Made by a program: the position numbers and the translations under genes
Notes under the pieces: generated by a model
Told to the model about the DNA's origin: nothing
Databases searched by the model: none
What the model saw: the letters and a program-made list of their open reading frames with translations, nothing else
In this document: positions 1 through 7,537 of the stretch, piece by piece
How positions within the stretch are numbered: position 1 is the first letter of the stretch
Layout of the letters: every line of letters begins with the position of its first letter
NCBI GenBank assembly: GCA_004296815.1
Contig: SCVT01000617.1
Location: 1-12,577 of the forward strand
Source: Reyranella sp.
Lineage (GTDB): Bacteria > Pseudomonadota > Alphaproteobacteria > Reyranellales > Reyranellaceae
Length of the DNA: 12,577 nucleotides
Direction: 5' to 3'

Positions 1-602
1 CACATGATGTTGCCGCCCATCATGTCCTGCAGCGCCGGCATCGAGCCGCGATAGGGGACGTGTTCGACGTCCATGCCGCCGACCGACATCTTGAGGTACT
101 CGCCCGCGAGATGCGTGATGCCGCCGGCGCCCGACGAACCGTAGGAATACTTGCCGGGATTCTTCTTCATCAGCTCGACCATGCCCATCAGCGTGTCGGG
201 CATCGAGGGATGGGCCACCACGACCAGCGGGTTGACGCAGATCGAGGAGATCGGCGTGAAGTCCTTGATCGGGTCGTAGAGCGGCTTCACGAACGCCGTC
301 GGGTTGATCGCGTGCGTCGAGGACGGCGCGAACAGGAACGTGTAGCCGTCGGCCTTGGCGTTCTTCACCTCGACGGCGCCGATCGAGCCGGCGGCGCCGG
401 CCTTGTTCTCGACCACCATGTTCTGGCCAAGCAGGCCGGTCATCTTCTCGGCGACCATGCGGCCGATGATGTCGGTCGGGCCGGCCGGCGGGAACGGCAC
501 GACCAGCCGCATCGGGCGGTCCGGATACTTGGCCTGGGCGCGGACGATCGACGGAGCGACGAGCGCGCTGGCGCCCGCGGCCAGCAGGTGGCGGCGTTTC
601 AT
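1..602 (-). CDS. Bug-type tripartite tricarboxylate transporter substrate-binding protein (partial, C-terminus missing)
   Basis: Periplasmic solute receptor of the Bug/TctC family, which captures organic acids for a TctAB-type carrier or acts as an orphan receptor. Reading the minus strand from ATG at 602 gives 200 residues with no stop before the window edge, so the C-terminal part of a roughly 320-residue family is missing. The N-terminus MKRRHLLAAGASALVAPSIV is a signal peptide with a twin-arginine-like start and probable cleavage after VRAQA. The mature part opens with YPDRPMRLVVPFPPAGPTD, a Bug hallmark, followed by GQNMVVENKAGAAGS and, later, YSYGSSGAGGITHLAGE and VEHVPYRGS, all typical of the family. 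A GGGAGGA Shine-Dalgarno lies just upstream, inside the end of the preceding gene. It follows a dienelactone-hydrolase-like gene by 13 nt, so the two are probably co-transcribed. The ligand cannot be predicted; no TctA/TctB genes are visible. Confidence 0.9.
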   Translation of the reverse strand, partial: MKRRHLLAAGASALVAPSIVRAQAKYPDRPMRLVVPFPPAGPTDIIGRMVAEKMTGLLGQNMVVENKAGAAGSIGAVEVKNAKADGYTFLFAPSSTHAINPTAFVKPLYDPIKDFTPISSICVNPLVVVAHPSMPDTLMGMVELMKKNPGKYSYGSSGAGGITHLAGEYLKMSVGGMDVEHVPYRGSMPALQDMMGGNIM

Positions 603-615
603 GTTCATTCCTCCC

Positions 616-1332
616 TTACTTCAGCGTCTCGTTGAACAGCTCGATCATGGCGTTCCACGAACGGCGATCCGTCGCTTCGTGGAAGAAGAAGCCCTTCATG
701 CCGCGCGCGTCGGCGGCCGGGTTGGTGAAGCTGTGACCGGCGCCGCCGTAGAGTTGCAGGCGCCAGTCGATGCCGGCCGCCTTCATCTCGCTCTCGAACG
801 CCGCGCGCTGCTCCGGCGGGATGATCGGGTCCTCGGCGCCGATGCAGACCAGCACCTTGCCCTTGATGTTCTTGGCGTCCTGCGGCCGCGCGGTGGCGAG
901 GCCCGAGTGGAAGCCGACCACCGCCTTCACGTCGGCGCCGCTGCGCGCGATCTCGAGCGAGGTTGTGCCGCCGAAGCAGTAGCCGATGGCCGCGAGCCGC
1001 GCGGGATCGACCTCCTTCTGAGCCTTCAGCACGTCGAGCGCCGCCAGGGCCCGGGCACGGATACCGGTCGCGTCGGCGATCCAGCCGGAGATGCGCCGCA
1101 TGCGCTCCTCGGCATCGTCGAGCGGCTTGCCGTCGCCGTGATAGTCCATGGCGAAAGCGGCGTAGCCCAGAGCCGCGAGGCGCGCGGCAATTTTCTTGGT
1201 GTGCTCGGTGAGGCCGGGGCCTTCGTGGCAGACCAGCACGCCGGCGCGGCGGCCGGGCTTGGTGTCGTCCACGACATATTGCCCGACCAGCCGGGCACCG
1301 TCGGCCCGGTACTCGATGTCCTGGGTGCGCAT
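616..1332 (-). CDS. Dienelactone hydrolase family protein
   Basis: Cytoplasmic alpha/beta hydrolase of the dienelactone hydrolase (DLH) family, 238 residues, the usual length. The Cys-Asp-His triad is visible: nucleophile Cys119 in GYCFGG, Asp168 in IGAEDPIIP and His200 in GGAGHSF. The early strand motif VLVCHEGPGLTEHTK (about 33-46) also fits, with Glu37 at the position that tunes the nucleophile in classical DLH. The family hydrolyses dienelactones in chloroaromatic degradation, but many paralogues act on other esters, so the substrate is open. I chose ATG at 1332 over an in-frame ATG at 1449 because the 39 extra residues are low-complexity and arginine-rich, the family starts here, and a GGAGG lies 12 nt upstream. 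It is the first gene of a probable operon with the downstream Bug receptor, suggesting uptake and processing of one organic acid or lactone (inference). Confidence 0.9.
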   Translation of the reverse strand: MRTQDIEYRADGARLVGQYVVDDTKPGRRAGVLVCHEGPGLTEHTKKIAARLAALGYAAFAMDYHGDGKPLDDAEERMRRISGWIADATGIRARALAALDVLKAQKEVDPARLAAIGYCFGGTTSLEIARSGADVKAVVGFHSGLATARPQDAKNIKGKVLVCIGAEDPIIPPEQRAAFESEMKAAGIDWRLQLYGGAGHSFTNPAADARGMKGFFFHEATDRRSWNAMIELFNETLK

Positions 1333-1360
1333 TGCTTGTTGTTTCCTCCGTCTTGGGCGG

Positions 1361-1389
1361 ACAGTAGCGGAGCGCGCTTGACCCGCCAA
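1361..1389 (-). promoter_or_regulatory. Possible sigma70-type promoter for the DLH-Bug operon
   Basis: On the minus strand a TTGGCG (1384-1389) is followed after 17 nt by TACTGT (1361-1366), placing a transcript start about 20-25 nt upstream of the DLH ATG. Both boxes are only partial matches, so this is a weak call. Confidence 0.3.
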
Positions 1390-1456
1390 CGACCCGCCGC
1401 CACGGGCCAGACGGTCTAGAAATCCCGGCATAGAAACCCTTGCCGGCAAGCCTCAA

Positions 1457-1483
1457 TTGCGCGGCAGGAACCCTTCGTATAAA
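1457..1483 (+). promoter_or_regulatory. Possible promoter for cysS
   Basis: TTGCGC (1457-1462) is followed after 15 nt by TATAAA (1478-1483), about 116 nt upstream of the cysS start. The -10 box is good, but the spacer is shorter than the ideal 17 nt. Nothing else in the 267-nt divergent region 1333-1599 looks better for the plus strand. A 12-bp perfect palindrome, CTTGCCGGCAAG, sits just upstream at 1439-1450. Confidence 0.35.
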
Positions 1484-1599
1484 CAGGCGCCATGTCGCAA
1501 TTCTTTCTCCCCGCCGCGCCCTGTGCGCGATGTATCGAGGTCTGAGGCCCGCTCGGGCCCGGTAGCCTGCGTTCGCATCTGATTCGGGAGAAAGGGGCG

Positions 1600-2930
<1,331 letters not shown>

Positions 2931-2931
<1 letters not shown>

Positions 2932-2996
2932 GCGCATTCACATGCGCCGGCGGGCGGCAGCGCCTTCTGAGGCGCGAGAGTCCGCTCGGTTCAGAA
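2931..2996. terminator. Weak hairpins between the convergent cysS and ABM genes
   Basis: The 75-nt convergent gap contains two short stem-loops. One is GGCGCA/TGCGCC (2931-2936 with 2943-2948), beginning on the last base of the cysS stop codon. The other is GCGCC/GGCGC (2960-2964 with 2971-2975). TTCTGA at 2965-2970 can instead pair with TCAGAA at 2991-2996. No T-run follows on either strand, so intrinsic termination would be weak and Rho may be needed. Confidence 0.35.
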
Positions 2997-3006
2997 AGGG
3001 CGAGAG

Positions 3007-3315
3007 CTAGGCCCTCGGCATCGGGCGTTCCGCGCCCAGCTCGTGGCACTTGATCTCGACCGATTTGGGCTTCAGTGCGCGAAGGCCCTTGAGGAACGCC
3101 GCCATGTGCGGCGTCGCGAAATGATCCCTGAGCGCCTGCTCGTCCTTCCACCATTCGCGCACGCGCATCAGGCCGGGCTCGAGCATGTCGAAGGCGTAGT
3201 CGTAGCCGGCGCAGCCGGGCTCGCGGCGCGACGCCTCGATCATCGGCTGCGCAACGGCGCGCACCTCGTCGGCCTGCGCGGGATCGAAACGGGCATCGGC
3301 GAGAACGATCAGCAT
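3007..3315 (-). CDS. ABM-domain (antibiotic biosynthesis monooxygenase / quinol monooxygenase-like) protein
   Basis: Small 102-residue protein of the ABM/YgiN ferredoxin-like fold family. Members dimerise; some oxidise quinols or polyketides without a cofactor, and others have unknown roles. Sequence support is the single-domain length, the opening strand MLIVLADARFDP, a central GCAGYDYAFDMLEPG segment, and REWWKDEQALRDHFATPHMAAF (about 53-74). The last pattern, a strand ending in EWW followed by a helix with HFATPH, is the most diagnostic stretch of the family. ATG at 3315 has an AAGGAG 6 nt upstream. It starts 11 nt after the thioesterase stop, and its Shine-Dalgarno touches that stop, indicating one mRNA. 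Substrate unknown. Confidence 0.88.
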   Translation of the reverse strand: MLIVLADARFDPAQADEVRAVAQPMIEASRREPGCAGYDYAFDMLEPGLMRVREWWKDEQALRDHFATPHMAAFLKGLRALKPKSVEIKCHELGAERPMPRA

Positions 3316-3326
3316 GGTGGTCTCCT

Positions 3327-4100
3327 TCAGCGTTTCTCGAAGATGACACTCTGCACGGCGCGACCGAAATAGCCCTTGGCATCCGCGAGCCGCGCTGCGG
3401 CGATGCCGACGGAGTCCGGGCCGACCCAGGTTTCGGCATCGAGCAGGATCCAGTCGCCGACCGGCTCGCGGCCGAGGCTGACGCTCAGGTCGGCGTTGAT
3501 GAAGGTCCAGTCGCTCATGTCGAAGACCGACGAGGTGCCGTTGCAGAAATCCGCGGCGATGACGGCGCGCATAAGCGGCGAGATGGCAGCACCCGCCACG
3601 ATCGGCCGCGTCGCGCGATACCAGACCGCCGCCGGGCCGGGGATGCGGAAGCCGCCCTTGGCGGTGCGCATCTCGATGCCCTTGAGGAACGGAGTCTCGG
3701 TCGCGAAGAAGTCGGGTGGGCTGCAAAGCTCGGGCATCGGCAACTCGACCGGCGGGCCGCTGGCGATCGCCGGCATCTCTCGCGGCTCGCTGCGCATGCG
3801 CAGCGCGCTCGCGCGTACGACCTCGGTCCCGTCGGCCAGCAGGCGGATCGACACGAGCTGGATCTTGCGGCCCTCGCGGACGATCTCGGTCGCGATGGCG
3901 AGCGGCGCCACCGGCACGGGCCGCATGAGATCGACGGTGAGGCGCACGACGCGCATCGGCACGGGCGAGGGGAGCTGCTCTACGGCCCAGCAGATCAGCG
4001 AGGAGGGTGCCGCCCCGTGCTGCAGCTTGGGGTTCCACGGCCCGCCGGCGAAGGCGCTCGTTTCGGCGGTGACGCCCTCGACACGGTAGATCGACTCCAT
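3327..4100 (-). CDS. Acyl-CoA thioesterase-like (double hotdog) family protein
   Basis: Probable cytoplasmic acyl-CoA thioesterase, 257 residues, with two hotdog halves as in the TesB-like thioesterase superfamily. The N-terminal half has PWNPKLQHGAAPSSLICWAVE (about 21-41), corresponding to the QHGG-type motif, and then RLTVDLMRPVP. The C-terminal half has DWTFINADLSVSLGREPVGD (about 197-216) and DAKGYFGRAVQS near the end, both recurrent in this family. ATG at 4100 is chosen because TGGAG lies about 8 nt upstream; an in-frame ATG at 4136 would add 12 residues (MKAAQPQSGVSS) without a better ribosome site. It is the first gene of a two-gene operon with the ABM protein and diverges from the ArsR operon, so the repeat at 4189-4210 may influence both. 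The acyl substrate is unknown. Confidence 0.85.
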   Translation of the reverse strand: MESIYRVEGVTAETSAFAGGPWNPKLQHGAAPSSLICWAVEQLPSPVPMRVVRLTVDLMRPVPVAPLAIATEIVREGRKIQLVSIRLLADGTEVVRASALRMRSEPREMPAIASGPPVELPMPELCSPPDFFATETPFLKGIEMRTAKGGFRIPGPAAVWYRATRPIVAGAAISPLMRAVIAADFCNGTSSVFDMSDWTFINADLSVSLGREPVGDWILLDAETWVGPDSVGIAAARLADAKGYFGRAVQSVIFEKR

Positions 4101-4174
4101 ACTCGAAACTCCAGACTGCGGTTGCGCCGCTTTCATAGGTGGCGTGCGTTCGGTCGTCGATGACCTCGTGGGTA

Positions 4175-4203
4175 TTGACGGTCTCCCGTATTTAACATAT
4201 CTG
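4175..4203 (+). promoter_or_regulatory. Possible arsR promoter, arranged for a leaderless mRNA
   Basis: TTGACG (4175-4180) is followed after 17 nt by TATCTG (4198-4203). With a normal 6-nt discriminator, transcription would begin at about 4210, which is the A of the arsR ATG. No Shine-Dalgarno is visible upstream of that ATG, which is consistent with leaderless translation. The -35 is good; the -10 matches only in TAT. Confidence 0.4.
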
Positions 4204-4210
4204 TTAAATA
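4189..4210. promoter_or_regulatory. Perfect inverted repeat, probable ArsR operator
   Basis: Arms TATTTAACA (4189-4197) and TGTTAAATA (4202-4210) are exact reverse complements around a 4-nt TATC centre. AT-rich symmetric sites of this form are typical operators for ArsR-family dimers. It overlaps the proposed -10 box and the first base of the arsR ATG, so binding would block the gene's own transcription. It is also 89 nt upstream of the divergent thioesterase start. The site is strikingly AT-rich in an otherwise GC-rich region. Confidence 0.75.
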
Positions 4211-4566
4211 TGGATACACTCTCCCAGACCTTCTCAGCCCTCGCCGATCCGACGCGGCGGGCGATCCTCGCGCGGCTGGCGACCGGCGCCGCGACGGTCG
4301 GCGAGCTCGCCGAGCCGTTCGACATGTCGCTGCCGGCCGTGTCGCGGCACCTCAAGGTGCTGACCGACGCCGGCCTGATCGAGCGGTCGACGGAGGCGCA
4401 GTGGCGGCGCTGCTCGCTGCGTGGCGAAGGGTTCCGGGCGGCGGCCGGCTGGATCGAGTTCTACCGGAAGTTCTGGGAACAGCGGTTCGACCGACTCGAC
4501 GCCTTCCTGAAGCGGACAGACCCCGAAGCGACGAAAGGAAAGACCCGTGCCCGACGCAAGAATTGA
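4210..4566 (+). CDS. ArsR/SdpR-type winged-helix transcriptional regulator
   Basis: DNA-binding repressor of the ArsR superfamily, 118 residues. The winged helix-turn-helix begins with FSALADPTRRAILARL (8-23), the classic ArsR opening. The recognition helix is in MSLPAVSRHLKVLTDAGLI (39-57) and is followed by the wing. The metal-binding ELCVCDL motif is absent and Cys68 is the only cysteine, so metal sensing is unlikely. Regulators of this subtype usually sit next to SRPBCC/AHSA1 genes, as here. I chose ATG at 4210 because homology begins there; the in-frame GTG at 4144 would add 22 residues encoded by the promoter-operator region. Its end overlaps the next gene by 20 nt. It probably represses its own operon through the repeat at 4189-4210 (inference); the inducer is unknown. 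Confidence 0.92.
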   Translation: MDTLSQTFSALADPTRRAILARLATGAATVGELAEPFDMSLPAVSRHLKVLTDAGLIERSTEAQWRRCSLRGEGFRAAAGWIEFYRKFWEQRFDRLDAFLKRTDPEATKGKTRARRKN

Positions 4567-5011
4567 CGACCGCACGCTCCACGTCAGCCGCATCTTCGAT
4601 GCCACGCGCGAGCGCGTGTTCGACGCCTGGACGAAGCACGACCACTTCGTGCAATGGATGTGCCCGCCCGGCGTCGACATCACCCTCTGCGAGATCGACG
4701 TGCGGCCGGGCGGCGCTTGGCGCATCGACGGCCGCAACGCAGACGGCGACTTCTCGATGTCCGGCGTCTATCTCGAGGTCGTTCGGCCCGAGCGCCTCGT
4801 CTTCACCTGGGCGCATCATGCCGACGGCCATTGCGCCGGCCCACGCGGCCACGAGACGACCGTGCGAGTCGAGCTGCGCGCGCTCGGCAACCGCACCGAG
4901 CTGACCCTGATCCACGGCCCGTTCGCCGACGATTCGAGCTTCGGCGGTCATCAGCAGGGCTGGGCCGGCTCGCTCGACAAGCTCGACGCTTTCATCAGGA
5001 GGACCGCATGA
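4547..5011 (+). CDS. SRPBCC / AHSA1-domain protein
   Basis: START-like (SRPBCC) helix-grip protein of the Aha1-C-terminal-like family, 154 residues, with a hydrophobic ligand cavity. Visible family features are the opening LHVSRIFDATRERVFDAWT (11-29), then HFVQWMCPPG, then VRPGGAWRIDGRNADGDFSM (52-71), GVYLEVVRPERLVFTW (73-88), and the terminal amphipathic helix HQQGWAGSLDKLDAFI. The start is GTG at 4547, with an AAAGGA 7 nt upstream, lying inside the arsR coding end (20-nt overlap), so translation is probably coupled. The stop overlaps the next ATG as ATGA. Proteins paired with this ArsR type are usually small-molecule binders or stress proteins of unknown ligand; a real enzymatic role is not shown. 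Confidence 0.92.
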   Translation: MPDARIDDRTLHVSRIFDATRERVFDAWTKHDHFVQWMCPPGVDITLCEIDVRPGGAWRIDGRNADGDFSMSGVYLEVVRPERLVFTWAHHADGHCAGPRGHETTVRVELRALGNRTELTLIHGPFADDSSFGGHQQGWAGSLDKLDAFIRRTA

Positions 5012-5700
5012 CCGCACACCCTGTCGTCTCCCATGCCGAATGGGTAGAGGCGAGCAAGGCGTTGCTCGCCGAGGAAAAGGAGTTCACCCGACTGCGGGAG
5101 AATCTCGCGCGCAAGCGTCGTGAGCTGCCCTGGGAACGCGTCGACAAGAGCTACACGTTCGATGCCCCGGAGGGCCGTGTCTCGCTGGCCGACCTGTTCG
5201 GCGGCCACAGCCAGCTCCTGGTCTATCACTTCATGCTCGGGCCCGACTGGAAGGAGGGCTGCCAGGCCTGCTCGTTCTGGGCCGACAATTTCAACGGCAT
5301 CGACATCCATCTCGCCCATCGCGACACCGCGCTGGTCGCGATTTCGCGCGGGCCGCTCGCTAGCATCGAGGCCTACAGGAAGCGCATGGGCTGGACGTTC
5401 CGCTGGGTGTCGTCGGCTGGCTGCGACTTCAACTACGACTACGGCGTCTCGCGTCGGCCCGGCGAGAAGACGATCGACTACAATTTCGGCAAGACCCAGG
5501 AGAACATGGACGAGAAGCAGGGCTTCAGCGCGTTCCGGCGCGGCGAGGATGGCTCGATCTATCGCACCTACTCGACCTATGCGCGCGGCGTTGAAATGCT
5601 GAACGGCACGTACCATCTGCTGGATCTGACCTCGAAGGGCCGCGACGAGGAGGGACTGCCCTGGCCGATGGCCTGGGTGAAGCGGCACGACCGGTACTAG
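5008..5700 (+). CDS. DUF899 thioredoxin-like family protein
   Basis: Cytoplasmic protein of 230 residues in the DUF899 family, which has a thioredoxin-like fold but no settled function. Recognisable stretches are EEKEFTRLRENLARKRRELP (22-41), then YTFDAPEGRVSLADLFGGHS, then YHFMLGPDWKEGCQACSFWA (73-92) with a CxxC pair at Cys85/Cys88, then DNFNGIDIHLAHRD (93-106) and FNYDYGVS. The CxxC sits where thioredoxin-like proteins carry their redox pair, so a disulfide or peroxide-related role is possible (inference). ATG at 5008 overlaps the preceding stop by four bases and has a perfect AGGAGG 5 nt upstream. The terminal PWPMAWVKRHDRY is also family-typical. Confidence 0.92.
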   Translation: MTAHPVVSHAEWVEASKALLAEEKEFTRLRENLARKRRELPWERVDKSYTFDAPEGRVSLADLFGGHSQLLVYHFMLGPDWKEGCQACSFWADNFNGIDIHLAHRDTALVAISRGPLASIEAYRKRMGWTFRWVSSAGCDFNYDYGVSRRPGEKTIDYNFGKTQENMDEKQGFSAFRRGEDGSIYRTYSTYARGVEMLNGTYHLLDLTSKGRDEEGLPWPMAWVKRHDRY

Positions 5701-5708
5701 GAGCTTCC

Positions 5709-5996
5709 ATGCCCCATACGGCGACCTGGAACGGCAAGGTGATCGCGAGCAGCGAGGAGACGCGCGAAGCCGACGGCTACCGTTACTTCCCGCGCGAGGC
5801 CGTGAAGATGGATCTGCTCAGGATCTCGCCGAAGACGGCACGCGATCTCGAATGTCCGCACGGTGTGCAGTTCTACGACGTCGTCGAGGGCGACAGGACG
5901 AGCAAGCGTGCCGCGTGGTCCTACGAGGCGCCGCAGCTACGCCTGAAGCCGGTCGATCACTGGATCGGCTTCTGGGAGGATGTGAGCGTCGCCTGA
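5709..5996 (+). CDS. DUF427 domain protein
   Basis: Small 95-residue single-domain DUF427 protein of unknown biochemical function. The family signature is seen in ATWNGKVIASSEETREADGY (5-24), followed by RYFPREAVKMDLL and the aromatic segment WSYEAPQLRLKPVDHWIGFWEDVSV near the end. ATG at 5709 lies 8 nt after the DUF899 stop, with AGGAG overlapping that stop, so it is the last gene of the four-gene arsR operon. A strong palindromic terminator follows 12 nt after the stop. No signal peptide or membrane segment is seen. Confidence 0.9.
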   Translation: MPHTATWNGKVIASSEETREADGYRYFPREAVKMDLLRISPKTARDLECPHGVQFYDVVEGDRTSKRAAWSYEAPQLRLKPVDHWIGFWEDVSVA

Positions 5997-6008
5997 AGCA
6001 CAAAAGAA

Positions 6009-6032
6009 AACGGCCGGCTTAAGCCGGCCGTT
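6009..6032. terminator. Bidirectional intrinsic terminator
   Basis: A perfect 24-bp palindrome forms a stem with a central TTAA: CGGCCGGC (6011-6018) pairs with GCCGGCCG (6023-6030). It lies between the converging DUF427 and secreted-protein genes. On the minus strand the stem is followed by TTTTCTTTT, a good U-tract; on the plus strand only TTCTGATCT follows. It should end transcription in both directions, more strongly on the minus strand. Confidence 0.88.
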
Positions 6033-6054
6033 CTGATCTGGATTGGCGCTCGCT

Positions 6055-6651
6055 TCAGCGCGCCGGCGAGATCGCCGTGATCATCAGCGGCGTCGCCATG
6101 CCGATGACGACGTCGCCCACCTTGATCTTCTTCAGCATGTCCTGCTTGGCGATCGTGTTCGCCGCGTAGGTGCGCACCGGGCCGCCGTTACCCGAGATCA
6201 CCTGCACGGTGTTCTTGGCGAGATCGACGCCGACCACGGTCAGCGTGAAGCGGCCGGCCTCGACGTCGGTCTCGTTCGGCGTCTTGGCCATCTGGTCCTT
6301 GCGGGCCAGCTGCGAGCCCGGGCCCTTCTGGCGCAGGTTCAGCATGGTGATGACCTCGGAGTAGGTCACGTTGGCCATCGAACCGTCCTGGATCGCCGCC
6401 AGGTTGCCGGCACCGTCCGTCACGGGGAGGATGACGAGCTGGCCGGTCGGCGAGGTGAAGGCGACCGTCTTGCTCTCGGGGTCGACCGTCTCGATCTTGA
6501 CGCGCTGCGTGACCGTGTCGCTGAACGCCACGCCCTCGCGCGGCACGGCGGTCACCTGGGCGGATGCCTGCTCGGGGAGGGTTGTCCCGATCGCCAGAAC
6601 TGCGGCGACCATGGAGAAACCCGCGGCCAACTTCGTCGAACGGATCGTCAT
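6055..6651 (-). CDS. Secreted protein of unknown function
   Basis: A 198-residue protein that I do not recognise. It begins with a clear Sec signal peptide: a basic start (MTIRSTK), a hydrophobic core of about 18 residues (LAAGFSMVAAVLAIG) and an ASA cleavage site near residue 32 before QVTAV. The mature part looks beta-rich, with segments such as VKIETVDPESKTVAFTSPTG, FTLTVVGVDLAKNTVQVISG and a final VGDVVIGMATPLMITAISPA. The repeated pattern of a valine-rich strand, an acidic turn and another strand suggests a small periplasmic beta domain. ATG at 6651 is chosen because the signal peptide begins there and a GAGG lies upstream; the longer start at 6714 would put 21 arginine-rich residues before it. 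It follows the alpha/beta hydrolase by 102 nt and probably has its own promoter. Confidence 0.8.
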   Translation of the reverse strand: MTIRSTKLAAGFSMVAAVLAIGTTLPEQASAQVTAVPREGVAFSDTVTQRVKIETVDPESKTVAFTSPTGQLVILPVTDGAGNLAAIQDGSMANVTYSEVITMLNLRQKGPGSQLARKDQMAKTPNETDVEAGRFTLTVVGVDLAKNTVQVISGNGGPVRTYAANTIAKQDMLKKIKVGDVVIGMATPLMITAISPAR

Positions 6652-6686
6652 TTGCCGTGTACCTCGTGAAACCCTTAACGCGCCGG

Positions 6687-6714
6687 ACAATAGCGATCCG
6701 AAGCGCCGACGCAA
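6687..6714 (-). promoter_or_regulatory. Possible promoter for the secreted-protein gene
   Basis: On the minus strand TTGCGT (6709-6714) is followed after 16 nt by TATTGT (6687-6692), giving a predicted start near 6680 and a leader of about 30 nt. It lies in the 102-nt gap after the alpha/beta hydrolase gene. Confidence 0.4.
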
Positions 6715-6721
6715 CCTCCAA

Positions 6722-6740
6722 GGCCGCCGCCCCAGCGGCC
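6722..6740 (-). terminator. Weak hairpin after the alpha/beta hydrolase gene
   Basis: GGCCGC (6722-6727) pairs with GCGGCC (6735-6740), 13 nt past the hydrolase stop on the minus strand. No T-run follows, so it may only partly separate the hydrolase from the secreted-protein gene. Confidence 0.3.
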
Positions 6741-6753
6741 AATCACGCGGATT

Positions 6754-7533
6754 TCAGCCGATATGGGCCAGGACAGCCCGGGCGACGGCGTCGGGCTGGT
6801 CGAGATAGGCCAGATGCCCGGCCCCTGCGACGGTCTCGACACGCGTTTTCCCATTGATGGCGCCGGCGAATTTCGCCGCATAGCTCGGTGGCAGCAGGGC
6901 ATCGCCCTCGCCCCACAGGATGAGCGTCGGCGCCGCGATCAGCCCGAGTCGCTTCTCCAACCGAGTGTTGCCGAGCGGCCAGAAGGCGCGCGCCGCCGCT
7001 TCCGAGGCACGGGTCATCTCGATCGGCCATTCGACGGAGTTCGCTCCCTCGGGCGCAGCGACCAGCTCGCTCCATCTTGCAGGATCGGCGCACATGAGGC
7101 CGGGCAGCACGTCCTTGCGCTGCGCCCAGGGGTCGGCGGCCGGCTCCTTGTCATCGAACAAGCCGAACGGCGAGATCAGCACCAGCTTCGCCACCCGGTC
7201 GGGGAAGATCGCGGCCATTTCGGCGGCGAACGCGCCGCCCACCGAGGCGCCCACCAGGTCGGCGCCGGCGAGTCCCGCCTTGTCGACGAGCTGGCGCACC
7301 GCCAGCACCCAGTCGAGATGCGTGTCGAGTTCGGTGTGTCCCATCGCCCCGGGATAGCCCGGCAGCGACGGCGCGATCACCGTCCGCGTCTCGGCGAGCC
7401 GGTCGAGGAAGGGCAGCCAGCGCGGCAGGCCGCCGAGGCCCGCGAGGAAGCCGAGCTTGGGACCTTTGCCCTTGGTCCAGACGCGGCACGCGTGGCCGTT
7501 GACGTCGACCGTCGTGGTTCGTGGTTCTGACAA
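6754..7533 (-). CDS. Alpha/beta hydrolase (esterase/lipase-type fold)
   Basis: Cytoplasmic serine hydrolase of 259 residues. The catalytic triad is visible: Ser97 in the nucleophile elbow GASVGG, Asp211 in LWGEGDALLP and His240 in AGAGHLAYLDQP. The oxyanion region is in LAGLGGLPRWLPFL (about 30-43) and is followed by APSLPGYPG, typical of alpha/beta hydrolase fold-1 enzymes such as meta-cleavage product hydrolases and epoxide hydrolases. I chose TTG at 7533, reading as MSEPRTTTVDVNG, because a GGAG lies 7 nt upstream and it begins 4 nt after the LLM stop. The ATG at 7584 would give an arginine- and serine-rich tail inside the LLM gene. Paired with a flavin monooxygenase-like gene, it may hydrolyse that enzyme's ester or lactone product (inference). 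Confidence 0.88.
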   Translation of the reverse strand: MSEPRTTTVDVNGHACRVWTKGKGPKLGFLAGLGGLPRWLPFLDRLAETRTVIAPSLPGYPGAMGHTELDTHLDWVLAVRQLVDKAGLAGADLVGASVGGAFAAEMAAIFPDRVAKLVLISPFGLFDDKEPAADPWAQRKDVLPGLMCADPARWSELVAAPEGANSVEWPIEMTRASEAAARAFWPLGNTRLEKRLGLIAAPTLILWGEGDALLPPSYAAKFAGAINGKTRVETVAGAGHLAYLDQPDAVARAVLAHIG

Positions 7534-7537
7534 GGGA

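Noticed and set aside
60..1419. Long plus-strand frames across the Bug and DLH genes
   Set aside because: They are antisense shadows; the minus-strand reading gives clear Bug and DLH motifs and ribosome sites.
1439..1450. Palindrome CTTGCCGGCAAG as a strong operator
   Set aside because: It is perfect but short and GC-rich, and such 12-mers arise readily here. It is noted with the cysS promoter only.
4144..4209. GTG at 4144 as start of the ArsR regulator
   Set aside because: It would translate the promoter and operator; the added 22 residues have no family similarity, and the only purine-rich stretch upstream lies too close to the GTG to act as a ribosome site.
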